26,815 nucleotides of DNA from a virus, in the IMG/VR virus record IMGVR_UViG_3300017781_004250, positions 1-26,815 of that record. One strand, given 5' to 3'. Within the stretch, counting starts at the first letter, position 1; each line of letters starts with the position of its first letter. The notes under the pieces were generated by a model that ran no database searches, was not told the DNA's origin, and was given only the letters and a program-made list of their open reading frames with translations. This document shows positions 14,359 through 22,652 of the stretch, one piece after another. The translations under genes were made by a program, and so were the position numbers.

Positions 14359-15337
14359 GACCCAACTTTGACTTGAATCTTTTATAAACTGTGCCGTCTT
14401 TTATCTCATTGATACTCCAAAGTTTATACCCGAGATCATTCACCCACTGTGTCCTGTCCGGAGTATCGGGAGTTTCTATATTGTTTAAATCTTTGTTACA
14501 AACGTCCCAACATAGTGCGAGATTGGATGTGCAGAAAGTTGGAATACCTCTTATACAACTGTCGACACTGGCTGTGGAGTTATGAGTTACAACAGCGTGT
14601 GCATTTGAAATGGCTTCTTGAAAATGGAATCTGTAATATTTTTTTTCGTCACCGACAAAATTTTTTTGTGTGTATTGAATTTCAACATCGTCGGGTAGTT
14701 CGTCCTTGCGTTCTAGAATGTTTGACACATTGTTTGGATGAGGCCGTACAATAAATTTCCTACTTGTTGCGGGTCTAACTTTTTCATATACATCTTTGAA
14801 CCAATCTATCGGATCTAGCTCGTTCATGCTCCAGTTGTCTTTAGGTTGTAGCACAAATATGATCGGATCTTCTTGGTTGGATTTCCTCCATGGTTCATAT
14901 TTTACATCAAACTTCTTCACCAACATGTCCCAACGATCGCTAGGACTGTCATTTGATAGGAAGTCGCCGTCGTTCATTGGCGTGTACAATGACACTCTGA
15001 AATGATGATCAGGTGATGTTGAAACATTACCAAAACTAGATAGGAGCCCACCGTCAAATGTTATTAGTGGAATTTTTTTTGCCCTGCAGTTGTCTGCGAG
15101 TTCTCTACGCCTACCTTTAGTGTGGTGCATCTGTTTGTCTCCACCATAACCAAACATTGCCGCCATTGGTGCAGTGGGCACCATTTCGCCTTCAACGGTT
15201 GGACCTGATCTGTTTTCATTAACTATAATTGGTTCATCCCCAGAGACCTCAATACCTTTTTTTAGATGGTAAAGCAGTTCATAACTGTTTCCACGTTTAC
15301 GATCCTTAACCGTCCTACGGAATATTTCAACTTTCAT
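14354..15337 (-). CDS. KpsC/KpsS-like glycosyltransferase, copy B
   Basis: A 327-residue member of the same family as copy A, with a longer N-terminal half. Shared blocks are RKFIVRPHPNN around 193-203, ISNAHAVVTHNSTASVDSCI around 243-262, IRGIPTFC, and the tail NNIETPDTPDRTQWVNDLGY followed by KLWSINEIKDGT. The RPHP block and the THNSTAS loop are the best-kept family signatures, so this copy looks catalytically complete. I start it at ATG 15337; a TTG one codon upstream is less likely. It overlaps the end of the FkbM gene by 11 bases. The N-terminal region (residues 1-110) is unlike that of copies A, C and D, which may mark a different acceptor. Confidence 0.7.
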   Translation of the reverse strand: MKVEIFRRTVKDRKRGNSYELLYHLKKGIEVSGDEPIIVNENRSGPTVEGEMVPTAPMAAMFGYGGDKQMHHTKGRRRELADNCRAKKIPLITFDGGLLSSFGNVSTSPDHHFRVSLYTPMNDGDFLSNDSPSDRWDMLVKKFDVKYEPWRKSNQEDPIIFVLQPKDNWSMNELDPIDWFKDVYEKVRPATSRKFIVRPHPNNVSNILERKDELPDDVEIQYTQKNFVGDEKKYYRFHFQEAISNAHAVVTHNSTASVDSCIRGIPTFCTSNLALCWDVCNKDLNNIETPDTPDRTQWVNDLGYKLWSINEIKDGTVYKRFKSKLGL

Positions 15338-16115
15338 CAATGTCCTTCCTAAAGAATATTAGTTCCATCATTTTTTTTGATCTTTTCCTGTTTATGTAGA
15401 TATTATACTTTGTTCGATGCAAATTGTAAAGCTCCCTGACTTTATCAAATGCCTCTTCAATCGTCATGCCAACGGTCAACTCTATCTCTGTTACCCAGTA
15501 CTTCACGTCTAAGTTTGCTATTTCTTTACCAACATCGTGCCAAAGTCCTTCTACATCTGTTTTCAGGATGTCAACACTGTCCCACTCCAAATCTGCCATT
15601 ATTGTGGTGATATTTTTGCATTCTACTTCAATGGTCTCTAAACTGTTACCTTGGTCAATCAATGAATAACTGGCTGGAATTGGTAAGTCATTCCATTTAC
15701 CTTTGTGTCCATCCGGTGGATAAAAAGTAAAAAAGCCGTTAACAGGGCCATAAGCAACAGGATAAAATTTAAGACAGCGATTGATTATCTTTTGACTATG
15801 TTTGCCACCTTTTCTTATGCTGGCAAAATAGTGATATCCACCCTGCTGTAATATTCTTTTTATATAAAATTTGGTTGCAGGAGTCGGGTCAAACATACGC
15901 ACATCAAGGGAGTTATTATCAACACATATCAACTTCTCAAAGTGGGCGTCTGCACCTATGCCGAAGCTCAACACCCTTTTAGAATTTTTTACATGATATT
16001 CAGGCACATGGTAGTTCCTATACAGTTTGAAATCCTGGGTCTCAAACAATTCTTCTTCGAACCTTCTGATTTGTCCGATTATATTTGCATCGTCTGGTTT
16101 AGGTATATCAGCCAT
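15327..16115 (-). CDS. FkbM-type methyltransferase, copy 1
   Basis: A 262-residue protein. VLSFGIGADAHFEK at 48-60 is a variant SAM-binding loop, MFDPTPATKFY at 74-84 is the strand-2 acidic region, and VDILKTDVEGLW at 181-192 is the hallmark IKxDVEG motif of FkbM-family methyltransferases. The family usually O-methylates sugars or polyketides. It differs from the second FkbM gene here (21002-21628) in having a longer N-terminus and a degenerate motif I. It lies between KpsS-like copies B and C with short overlaps, so the methylated product is probably the sugar these enzymes build. No membrane segment is seen. Confidence 0.8.
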   Translation of the reverse strand: MADIPKPDDANIIGQIRRFEEELFETQDFKLYRNYHVPEYHVKNSKRVLSFGIGADAHFEKLICVDNNSLDVRMFDPTPATKFYIKRILQQGGYHYFASIRKGGKHSQKIINRCLKFYPVAYGPVNGFFTFYPPDGHKGKWNDLPIPASYSLIDQGNSLETIEVECKNITTIMADLEWDSVDILKTDVEGLWHDVGKEIANLDVKYWVTEIELTVGMTIEEAFDKVRELYNLHRTKYNIYINRKRSKKMMELIFFRKDIDES

Positions 16116-16923
16116 TTAACATTCTCCATGCTGTGCCGTCTGCCATTTCTTTCAAACTCCAGTTGTTGTAGGCTAGGCTTGAAAACAGTGCAACCCTATC
16201 ACCATAAAGTGGTGTTTCGATTTTTGCAAAATCTTTTTCAGATATCGGTGCCGCCGCACTATTCTTAGGGTCACATAGCACCGGTACACCATTTGCCAGA
16301 CTGGCAATCATGGTATTGGAGTTGTATGTCACTGTGGCATAGTAATCTTTCCAATTAATTTTATCTTTGTGTGTTGTTGGTTTATCTACCTTCACAGTGG
16401 CACCCACATGATCCATTTCTACTGTAGGATTGTAAGGCTTTTCACGAACATCTATCTGTCTGTCTGTATTTTCTTTCAGTGTCTTAAGTGTGTCATCTAA
16501 CCAGCCTTTTGCATTGAAGAAGTTTGCGATCGCATTAGTAGGTGGCAGGACCAATATTTTTCCACCTTGCTTGTTCCATGGTTTAATGTCCTGTTTGAAA
16601 TGTTTTTCATACCTATCTGTTGGTCTCTCTTGTAAAATGTTCTGGCAGTGTTTGTTTTTTGTTATCCTTAGCCAATGTGGGGTATTGTGGGCGTTAGTAA
16701 AGTACCCATGATCCATAAAATAAAAATCCTTGTCTTCCTTCTCGCACCATTTGTAAATCTCACCTGAACCGGCCAGTATTCCATACATTGTTAAATTTTC
16801 TTCTGGTAAGGCTACTAGATCTCGGAATTGATAAATTTTATTTGCTCCTGGAGTACCTTTTACAAAAGCATCAACATATCTTTGTGTACGTGGTTTGGTC
16901 GTGTTTATTCCTGCTATGTTCAT
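16108..16923 (-). CDS. KpsC/KpsS-like glycosyltransferase, copy C (altered motif)
   Basis: A 271-residue relative of copies A, B and D. The N-terminal half includes DFYFMDHGYFTNAHNTPHWL (66-85). The family block around 152-164 reads NTDRQIDVREKPY, so the usual R-P-H-P has become R-E-K-P; a true family histidine is lost. The rest is kept: VTYNSNTMIASLANGVPVLC (198-217), KIETPLYGDRVALFSSLAYN and the WSLKEMADGTAW ending. The nearest relative by eye is copy D, which has R-H-K-P at this place. The changed residue may alter donor use or activity. The gene overlaps the oxygenase gene by four bases and the FkbM gene by eight. Confidence 0.68.
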   Translation of the reverse strand: MNIAGINTTKPRTQRYVDAFVKGTPGANKIYQFRDLVALPEENLTMYGILAGSGEIYKWCEKEDKDFYFMDHGYFTNAHNTPHWLRITKNKHCQNILQERPTDRYEKHFKQDIKPWNKQGGKILVLPPTNAIANFFNAKGWLDDTLKTLKENTDRQIDVREKPYNPTVEMDHVGATVKVDKPTTHKDKINWKDYYATVTYNSNTMIASLANGVPVLCDPKNSAAAPISEKDFAKIETPLYGDRVALFSSLAYNNWSLKEMADGTAWRMLNG

Positions 16924-17675
16924 TTCCTAAGTTCTTTTACTTCAAACATTTTTTGTTTTGACGCCCTATTGAATTCTGCAATGATGTTGACGCTTCTTCT
17001 ATGTAACTGTGCATTTTGCCTAGCAGAAACGCTGTGTACATTTTTTGTTGAGTTGTTACAAAAAGCAACTAGTGTGTTAGGTTTGTATGGTACAGTGTTT
17101 ACTATTGCACCAGCTTTGTCGCCAACCGCTCGCCCACCATTTTTATTGACCTCGTGTATCTCATCATTTGTTTTATGTATGCGGAACTCACCACCTGTAC
17201 TTTGATCATCCGCATACGGCATGTAAAGTAATAATGCATAGATCTCTCGAGGATTGTCAATATGAGGAGTTCGGGAACTAAAGTCGATTGGTTTATGCAT
17301 CACTGTCTGGCAGTCAGTGCCAATCCAGTCACCACCTTTATCCCAACCACGTGGACTTAGAGTGTTTTCTAAATTTGGCACATGAGGCATAAGCTCGCCA
17401 AAGGCTTCTTTCATTTCTTTATAGAAAGCTACAGAGGTATGATACTCTGTAAATTCTTTCCATATACTGGAGACTTTTCCTGGTTTAAGCATTTCGTCTG
17501 CTTTAAGTCTGTAGCATATGCCCGAGTCAAATGGTTCTGTGGCTAACAGTTGTTCTTTGGGCCATTTCTTTTCAAGATCGTCATATACATTCTGTGGCAA
17601 TGCATCTTCTATTATAAAGTATGGATAAGGTTCAAGCACTAATTCGGGAGTTTTCTGTAGCACGGAAAGGTTCAT
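16920..17675 (-). CDS. 2-oxoglutarate/Fe(II)-dependent oxygenase
   Basis: A 251-residue oxygenase of the prolyl-4-hydroxylase-like 2OG-Fe(II) group. The iron triad is H138 and D140 in TPHIDNPREIYALLLYMP, and H214 in NSTKNVHSVSAR. The 2-oxoglutarate anchor is an arginine at 226 or 227 in HRRSVNIIAEF. TGGEFRIH at 160-167 lies between them, as in the family. Such enzymes hydroxylate peptides, small molecules or sugars; similar genes are common in marine T4-like phages, without a known substrate. Its position among glycosyltransferases suggests modification of a glycan or its carrier. It overlaps KpsS-like copy C (ATGA-type overlap) and the GT61 gene. Confidence 0.85.
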   Translation of the reverse strand: MNLSVLQKTPELVLEPYPYFIIEDALPQNVYDDLEKKWPKEQLLATEPFDSGICYRLKADEMLKPGKVSSIWKEFTEYHTSVAFYKEMKEAFGELMPHVPNLENTLSPRGWDKGGDWIGTDCQTVMHKPIDFSSRTPHIDNPREIYALLLYMPYADDQSTGGEFRIHKTNDEIHEVNKNGGRAVGDKAGAIVNTVPYKPNTLVAFCNNSTKNVHSVSARQNAQLHRRSVNIIAEFNRASKQKMFEVKELRK

Positions 17676-18760
17676 TCTAGGTGCTCCATTATATCAGGTA
17701 TGTTGATTTTGAAATTAATCATGTCGCTGAATCTTTTTACTCCTTCTAATTTTTTTCCTTTATCTCTTGGTATTTCTACAACATCGGCTAGATAAAGTTT
17801 ATGGTCTAAGTTTAGATTGTGTGATAACAAGGGATAGACTTTCTTGTGTACCATGTTCCTATCTTGTATTTCTATAACTTTTGTTCCTGGTTGACACCAT
17901 AACAAATTGGTCATTCCTGCACCGTGTGCCGCCAACACGTGTGATGCTTCTGCAAATGTTTTCATTTGATCTTCAATACTTAAATTTTCTAATGTCACAG
18001 TTTCCCAACCTTTAAGTTTTAAAAGCAATTCGTCGGAGTTGATCATTCTTCTAGTTTTTGCTCCGGGTCGTAGCACTACAATTTTCCGATGTGGTTTCAC
18101 GCCTTTCAAATTATTAAGACCTTTGAAGTGTCTTAGCCATGGTGCCAGCGGTGGCACAATTATTCCGTCTTTAGAGTTACTCATGCTTGGGACAATCAAA
18201 TGTTTAAATTGCCATGTTTCTCCATGCGGCATAAAAACTATTTTTACATCAGGAAATAATGCCTTACAAACTTTCTCAAAATATGGACTCTTATTAGGAA
18301 CAATATAGCAAAATCTTGCAAAGTTTGTTGACCACCTTTTCTCTATCAGTCTAAATTTAGATATGACATCAATCCATACATGCCAAGGATTATGCTTGGT
18401 ATCGTCATCAATCGGAAGCCAGACATAGGTGTGACTTTCGTTAAAATTTTGTGTCACTGGAGGTAACTCCAGATCTACAGTATCACTCCATTCCGTCCAC
18501 ATCTTGTGACTCTTGCCAGGCTTGTGCCTACGTTTGTGGGTTAACTTCCATACATATTCCGTGATAAGTTTGTTTTCTCTTGTCAGTAACAACGGGCAAG
18601 TATGTACTCTACATTCATGGAACTCCGCTACAAATGTTGGTAAACTTGTAAAGTGAGGGTCAATGGACTCATGATAAGGCACAGTATAGTTGTACTCTGG
18701 GTCAACCATCTCCCAACGGTCGAGGAAATACTTCAGTGAGTTAATGTTTTTGACTGACAT
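17672..18760 (-). CDS. GT61-family glycosyltransferase (DUF563)
   Basis: A 362-residue protein with the GT61 signature HVLAAHGAGMTNLLWC at about 274-289, followed by PGTKVIEIQDRN. The preceding KIVVLRPGAKTRRMINSDEL is the conserved arginine-rich block of the family. GT61 enzymes transfer xylose, arabinose or GlcNAc in known cases; the sugar here is unknown. A longer frame to 18859 exists, but it begins with GTG and would run through the promoter and into the start of the divergent gene, so ATG at 18760 is the better start. It leads the minus-strand half of the island and is followed by the oxygenase with a four-base overlap. Confidence 0.82.
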   Translation of the reverse strand: MSVKNINSLKYFLDRWEMVDPEYNYTVPYHESIDPHFTSLPTFVAEFHECRVHTCPLLLTRENKLITEYVWKLTHKRRHKPGKSHKMWTEWSDTVDLELPPVTQNFNESHTYVWLPIDDDTKHNPWHVWIDVISKFRLIEKRWSTNFARFCYIVPNKSPYFEKVCKALFPDVKIVFMPHGETWQFKHLIVPSMSNSKDGIIVPPLAPWLRHFKGLNNLKGVKPHRKIVVLRPGAKTRRMINSDELLLKLKGWETVTLENLSIEDQMKTFAEASHVLAAHGAGMTNLLWCQPGTKVIEIQDRNMVHKKVYPLLSHNLNLDHKLYLADVVEIPRDKGKKLEGVKRFSDMINFKINIPDIMEHLE

Positions 18761-18783
18761 TTTATTAATAATTATGTTATAAT
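18754..18783 (+). promoter_or_regulatory. Sigma70-like promoter for plus-strand sugar genes
   Basis: CTGACA (18754-18759), an 18-base spacer, and an exact TATAAT (18778-18783) preceded by TGT, which forms an extended -10. The predicted start is near 18790, only two bases before the ATG at 18792, so the message would be nearly leaderless. The 31-base gap is shared with the divergent GT61 gene. Confidence 0.55.
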
Positions 18784-18791
18784 ACACTACT

Positions 18792-19457
18792 ATGATATTA
18801 TTTTCAAATGGATGCAGTTTTCTTACCACTCGTCCCAAGGACGGCGTTGACACATTCACCTCACAAATACTAGCAAAAAATTACGGAATGGATTTAGCAA
18901 ATTTGGCCATGGGTGGTAGAGGCAATGACAGGATAAGTTTCAGCACCAAGGTCTGGTTTGAACAGAATGGTAATGAAGATAAATTTGCAGTGATAGGCTG
19001 GTCCAGTTCGAATCGTAACGACTACTGTACAAACGATGGGCACAAGGCAGGTAGAATTAGGGGAACTAGCCTCACATGGAGGACATGGAAGACTTTGGAC
19101 AATGTCAGTTTCATAAGGAGTCACAAAGGATATGATATAGATTACAATGCCACCATGGGTTTCTTAGATAATGTCTTTGACCTACAGAATTATTTTGAGC
19201 GGAGACGTATTCCATACGTCATGTACAATTCGCTACCAAATGATTTTTATCATAAAGGTGTCACAGACTTTAAAGTTATAAAGGAAGCGATCAACATGGA
19301 TAGGTTTTTCAGTCCGGCTGTGAGCCAATATGAATTTATTGTTGATAAAGGATTGCTGGTCAGTCCAAATGACCCACACCCATCGCAAGAAGGTCATCAA
19401 CAATGGGCACAACAACTAAAGGGCTTCATAGATGCTAACAATCTACGCACCATTTAA
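18792..19457 (+). CDS. SGNH-like hydrolase/esterase, copy 1
   Basis: A 221-residue protein with the blocks of a phage SGNH-type hydrolase: SNGCSF at 5-10 (S9 as candidate nucleophile), NLAMGGRGNDRI at 37-48 (Gly and Asn of the oxyanion hole), and NDPHPSQEGHQQWA with D194 and H196 as the other triad members. SGNH enzymes commonly add or remove O-acetyl groups on sugars. A second copy with the same block order lies at 20241-21005. It is the first gene of the plus-strand half of the island and overlaps the next gene by 26 bases. No signal peptide is seen. Confidence 0.72.
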   Translation: MILFSNGCSFLTTRPKDGVDTFTSQILAKNYGMDLANLAMGGRGNDRISFSTKVWFEQNGNEDKFAVIGWSSSNRNDYCTNDGHKAGRIRGTSLTWRTWKTLDNVSFIRSHKGYDIDYNATMGFLDNVFDLQNYFERRRIPYVMYNSLPNDFYHKGVTDFKVIKEAINMDRFFSPAVSQYEFIVDKGLLVSPNDPHPSQEGHQQWAQQLKGFIDANNLRTI

Positions 19458-20244
19458 CAATAAAAAAAGTAAAGCATGGGAAGTGTTCGACGGGGTCGAG
19501 AAATCTTGGCCGGATCAAATATCAAAATTAGATAATGCAATTGAAACAGATCCTGTAGGTAACAGTATGTTTTGGGGATTCGTAAACAATAATTTGGAAA
19601 TGGTCAAGAAATTGGAAGCACGTAACCACAACTACTGGTTTACGGACACGCCTTACTTTGGCAGATTTGACAACAGTAATTTAAAACCTAACAATCATTT
19701 TTGGCGTGTGTGTAAGAATGCAATACATGTTCCATACATCAAAGACTGCAAAGCAGATAGGTTTGAAAAATTTGGAATTAAAATAAAGGCGCCTGCGTTT
19801 GCTGGCAAGTACGTATTGATTTGTCCTAGTTCAGATGGCATAAATGCTTACCTGGATCAACCAGACTGGACAAATGAAACAATAGAAAAAATTAAAAGAT
19901 ATACTGACAGACCTATCAAACTTCGACACAAGCCTAGGGGCAGGGGTACATCAGGACCGAGTGAGGCAAAGGTACCCCTATCCGAGGACTTAAAAGAAGC
20001 GTGGTGTGTGGTAACAAGCTGTTCAATATCAGCAGTGGAGGCCATGTGTGAGGGTGTGCCTGTGTTCTGCCACGATAAAAGTTTTGCAACGGATGTGGCA
20101 AACACAGAACTTGCTGACATAGAGAATCCATACTATGGTGGACCGGAACCGTGGTTGTACAGCCTGGCGTATCAACAGTTTACACCCGAGGAATTGATGG
20201 ATGGCACGGCAGTTGAAATCTTGCTAGACAAAGGACTGTTATGA
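19432..20244 (+). CDS. KpsC/KpsS-like glycosyltransferase, copy D
   Basis: A 270-residue family member on the opposite strand from copies A-C. It has YTDRPIKLRHKPRG at 157-170 (RPHP replaced by R-H-K-P), VVTSCSISAVEAMCEGVPVF at 193-212, and the tail LADIENPYYGGPEPWLYSLA. Two cysteines flank the serine loop. The N-terminal half (HNYWFTDTPYFGRFDN, then PNNHFWRVCKN) pairs with DFYFMDHGYF and HWLRITKN of copy C, so C and D are probably the closest pair. ATG at 19432 lies inside the preceding SGNH-like gene, and its stop overlaps the next ATG as ATGA. It is thus enclosed between the two SGNH-like genes. Confidence 0.68.
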   Translation: MLTIYAPFNNKKSKAWEVFDGVEKSWPDQISKLDNAIETDPVGNSMFWGFVNNNLEMVKKLEARNHNYWFTDTPYFGRFDNSNLKPNNHFWRVCKNAIHVPYIKDCKADRFEKFGIKIKAPAFAGKYVLICPSSDGINAYLDQPDWTNETIEKIKRYTDRPIKLRHKPRGRGTSGPSEAKVPLSEDLKEAWCVVTSCSISAVEAMCEGVPVFCHDKSFATDVANTELADIENPYYGGPEPWLYSLAYQQFTPEELMDGTAVEILLDKGLL

Positions 20245-21005
20245 AAAAATTAGTTCACTTTGGTTGTTCTTTCGCTGTTGGCAATGCAGTTCCTACTTAC
20301 ATACCAGGTATGGATTCTGGAGCCTACATACATCAGGTAGCAAGAAGAAGGAAACTAGAAAAAAAATACAAAATAAAGATAGGACTACCTACCAATTGTG
20401 GAAAAATACTGGCGAGAGCTTTACAGTTGGAATATAAAATGATAGCAGAAAATGGTGGTAGTAACGAAAGAATTTTTAGAAATATGTTACAAACGGATTT
20501 GGACAACTCAATCGTTTTGATAGGATTGACAAGTTACAACAGGCGTGAAGGCCTAACCACCAGTCAGGACAGCAGTCATTGGCACACATGGAAAATTGTA
20601 GGGCCTGAAGAGCGTGCGGGTTACAAGGATTTAAAATTTGATCCATGGGTGAACAAAGACAAAAGAGAATATTATCCTGCAATAGAGGAAGAGGGACAGA
20701 TCAAGACATCAATGCAAATACTTTACATGCAAAATTATTTGAAGGCAAACGGTGTACCATACATTATGTACAATGCCCTTTACAATGGATTCGACGATCC
20801 CTTAACAGATGAGTGTAAAAAATTACTGCGGATGGTAGATCAAACGAGATATTACAAACTGCAAGGCAGTTTCAATGAAACACAGCACGGATGGTGCCTC
20901 TCTAGAAAGATGGTGGTATCCGAATTAGACGAACATCCAAACACGATGGGTCAAACTGCATGGGCGGATCAGCTGATGCCATTAGTCCAAAAAATTATAC
21001 AATGA
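20241..21005 (+). CDS. SGNH-like hydrolase/esterase, copy 2
   Basis: A 254-residue relative of the 18792 gene: VHFGCSFAVG with S10 as candidate nucleophile, ENGGSNERIFRN at 70-81 as the oxyanion block, a shared middle (YLKANGVPYIMYNALYNGF; compare RRRIPYVMYNSLPNDF in copy 1), and LDEHPNTMGQTAWA with D230 and H232. The insert at 20-50 is rich in Lys and Arg and is absent from copy 1. The pair probably arose by duplication with divergence, perhaps for two acceptor positions. The ATG overlaps the stop of KpsS-like copy D, and its own stop overlaps the next ATG (ATGA), so translation is coupled along the run. Confidence 0.72.
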   Translation: MKKLVHFGCSFAVGNAVPTYIPGMDSGAYIHQVARRRKLEKKYKIKIGLPTNCGKILARALQLEYKMIAENGGSNERIFRNMLQTDLDNSIVLIGLTSYNRREGLTTSQDSSHWHTWKIVGPEERAGYKDLKFDPWVNKDKREYYPAIEEEGQIKTSMQILYMQNYLKANGVPYIMYNALYNGFDDPLTDECKKLLRMVDQTRYYKLQGSFNETQHGWCLSRKMVVSELDEHPNTMGQTAWADQLMPLVQKIIQ

Positions 21006-21628
21006 ATATAGAAAAGATTAACGGATTCTGGGTGCCTAGCAATGACGTACATGTGGAAGACTGGAAGGCAGGAAAACCTTTCACACAAAATAAATGTCTG
21101 TTGCAGTTTCAAAATTATTGCAAGAAACACAATAAAAAATTTAACCACATATTGGACATTGGTGCATGGGTCGGAACATGGAGCATGGCCATGAACCAGT
21201 ACTGTGGGCGAGTTATTGCCTTTGAACCGGAAGCGGTACATTATGAATGTCTAGTCAAAAATGTCAGTGACGATATAGAGACTCATCAACTGGCCGTTGG
21301 TGCAGAAAGTAAAATGATATCTCTATCACAGGACGACTTTACACAGAGTAAAAGGGTACTAGGCGAAGGAGCCATACCAATGGTAACAATTGATAGTTTG
21401 GGTCTTGATGATGTTGATATGATCAAGATTGATGTTGAGGGTTATGAAATGGAAGTATTGAAAGGAGCAACAAAGACATTAGAGAACGTCAAGTACCTTA
21501 TGATTGAATTAAACAATAACACTAAAAAATATGGCAGTAGTAACATAGATGTAGAAAATTATATCAGTTCACTAGGCTTTAAGGGATTGATGGATCACTG
21601 GCCGGACAAAGTTTTCTATCGTCCATAA
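21002..21628 (+). CDS. FkbM-type methyltransferase, copy 2
   Basis: A 208-residue methyltransferase. LDIGAWVGTWS at 51-61 is motif I, VIAFEPE at 71-77 carries the ribose-binding acidic residue, and MIKIDVEGYEMEVLKGA at 140-156 is the FkbM hallmark. It is a clean, complete copy, unlike the longer one at 15327. I start it at ATG 21002, which overlaps the previous stop as ATGA; an in-frame ATG 14 codons upstream (20960) lies well inside the previous gene and is less likely. The likely product is an O-methylated sugar. It is followed by a 19-base gap before the epimerase gene. Confidence 0.87.
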   Translation: MNIEKINGFWVPSNDVHVEDWKAGKPFTQNKCLLQFQNYCKKHNKKFNHILDIGAWVGTWSMAMNQYCGRVIAFEPEAVHYECLVKNVSDDIETHQLAVGAESKMISLSQDDFTQSKRVLGEGAIPMVTIDSLGLDDVDMIKIDVEGYEMEVLKGATKTLENVKYLMIELNNNTKKYGSSNIDVENYISSLGFKGLMDHWPDKVFYRP

Positions 21629-21647
21629 CATAAATTAAATACTTAAA

Positions 21648-22652
21648 ATGAAGATTTTTATAACAGGGGTGGCAGGTTTTTTAGGATCACACCTAGCAGA
21701 CTTGATGATATCAGAAGGTCACACTGTTGCTGGCAATGACAACATGATTGGTGGTTATACGGACAATGTGCCACAGAATGTAGAGTTTCATCAAGTTGAT
21801 TGTTGTGATTTGGAAAACATGACAAAGGCAATGCAAGGTTGTGATATAGTGTACCACACTGCCGCTACAGCCTACGAGGGACTTTCTGTTTTCTCTCCAG
21901 TGCTGGTAACAAGGAATATTTTTGAAGCTTCCGTGACTACAATTACTGCGGCTATTAGGAACAAAGTAAAACGTATTGTGTATTGTTCTAGCATGGCGAG
22001 ATATGGTCATCATGAACAGATGCCATACAAGGAGGATTACGAATGTCGTCCACAGGATCCGTATGGAATTGCAAAAAAGGCAGGAGAGGATGTATTACGG
22101 AATCTATGTGATACGCACGGAGTGGAGTATGTCATTGCTGTTCCTCACAACATAGTTGGACCAAGACAGAAGTACGATGATCCATTCAGGAATGTGATGT
22201 CCATAATGTTAAACAGGATGTTACAAGGTAAACAACCAATCATATACGGAGATGGCGAACAACAAAGATGCTTCAGCTATATTGATGATTGTTTGTATTG
22301 TTTAAACGCACTAGCATTTCAAAACAACGTGGTTGGTGAAGTAATTAACATAGGACCGGACGAAGAACCTATAACAATAAACGAATTAGCGGAAGCCTGT
22401 GCTAATGAGACAGGACTTAACTTAGAGCCTATTCACCACAAGGATAGACCTAAAGAAGTAAAACTAGCTGTGTGTTCGTCGGACAAAGCAAGAGATTTAT
22501 TAGGTTACAGCACGGCGACAAACATGAGACAGTCTGTGAAAAAGACCGCCGAATACATAAGGACCAGAGGCACGAAGAAGTTCCAATATCATTTACCTTT
22601 GGAAATAATAAATGATCAGACCCCAGATACCTGGAAGAAGAAATTGATATGA
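21648..22652 (+). CDS. NAD-dependent sugar-nucleotide epimerase/dehydratase (extended SDR)
   Basis: A 334-residue extended short-chain dehydrogenase. The NAD-binding loop is GVAGFLGSH at 7-15 (GxxGxxG), YHTAAT lies at 69-74, the catalytic serine is in YCSSMARYG at 112-120, and the catalytic pair Y139 and K143 lie in DPYGIAKKAGE. A C-terminal substrate domain includes RCFSYIDDC and EVINIGPDEEPITI. These are the features of UDP-glucose 4-epimerase-like and related nucleotide-sugar enzymes; substrate is not decided. It is the clearest evidence that the island makes its own activated sugar. The 19-base gap in front contains TTAAATA; the stop overlaps the next ATG. Confidence 0.88.
   Translation: MKIFITGVAGFLGSHLADLMISEGHTVAGNDNMIGGYTDNVPQNVEFHQVDCCDLENMTKAMQGCDIVYHTAATAYEGLSVFSPVLVTRNIFEASVTTITAAIRNKVKRIVYCSSMARYGHHEQMPYKEDYECRPQDPYGIAKKAGEDVLRNLCDTHGVEYVIAVPHNIVGPRQKYDDPFRNVMSIMLNRMLQGKQPIIYGDGEQQRCFSYIDDCLYCLNALAFQNNVVGEVINIGPDEEPITINELAEACANETGLNLEPIHHKDRPKEVKLAVCSSDKARDLLGYSTATNMRQSVKKTAEYIRTRGTKKFQYHLPLEIINDQTPDTWKKKLI

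Noticed and set aside
18761-18859. N-terminal extension of the GT61 gene
   Set aside because: It begins with GTG, would run through the divergent promoter and into the start of the SGNH-like gene, and ATG at 18760 gives a normal family start.
20960-21001. Upstream start for the second FkbM methyltransferase
   Set aside because: It adds 14 residues inside the preceding gene without family similarity; the ATGA overlap at 21002 is the usual arrangement in this run.
21635-21641. TTAAATA in the 19-base gap before the epimerase gene
   Set aside because: Imperfect match to TATAAATA in an AT-rich gap and too close to the ATG; not strong enough to list as a promoter.
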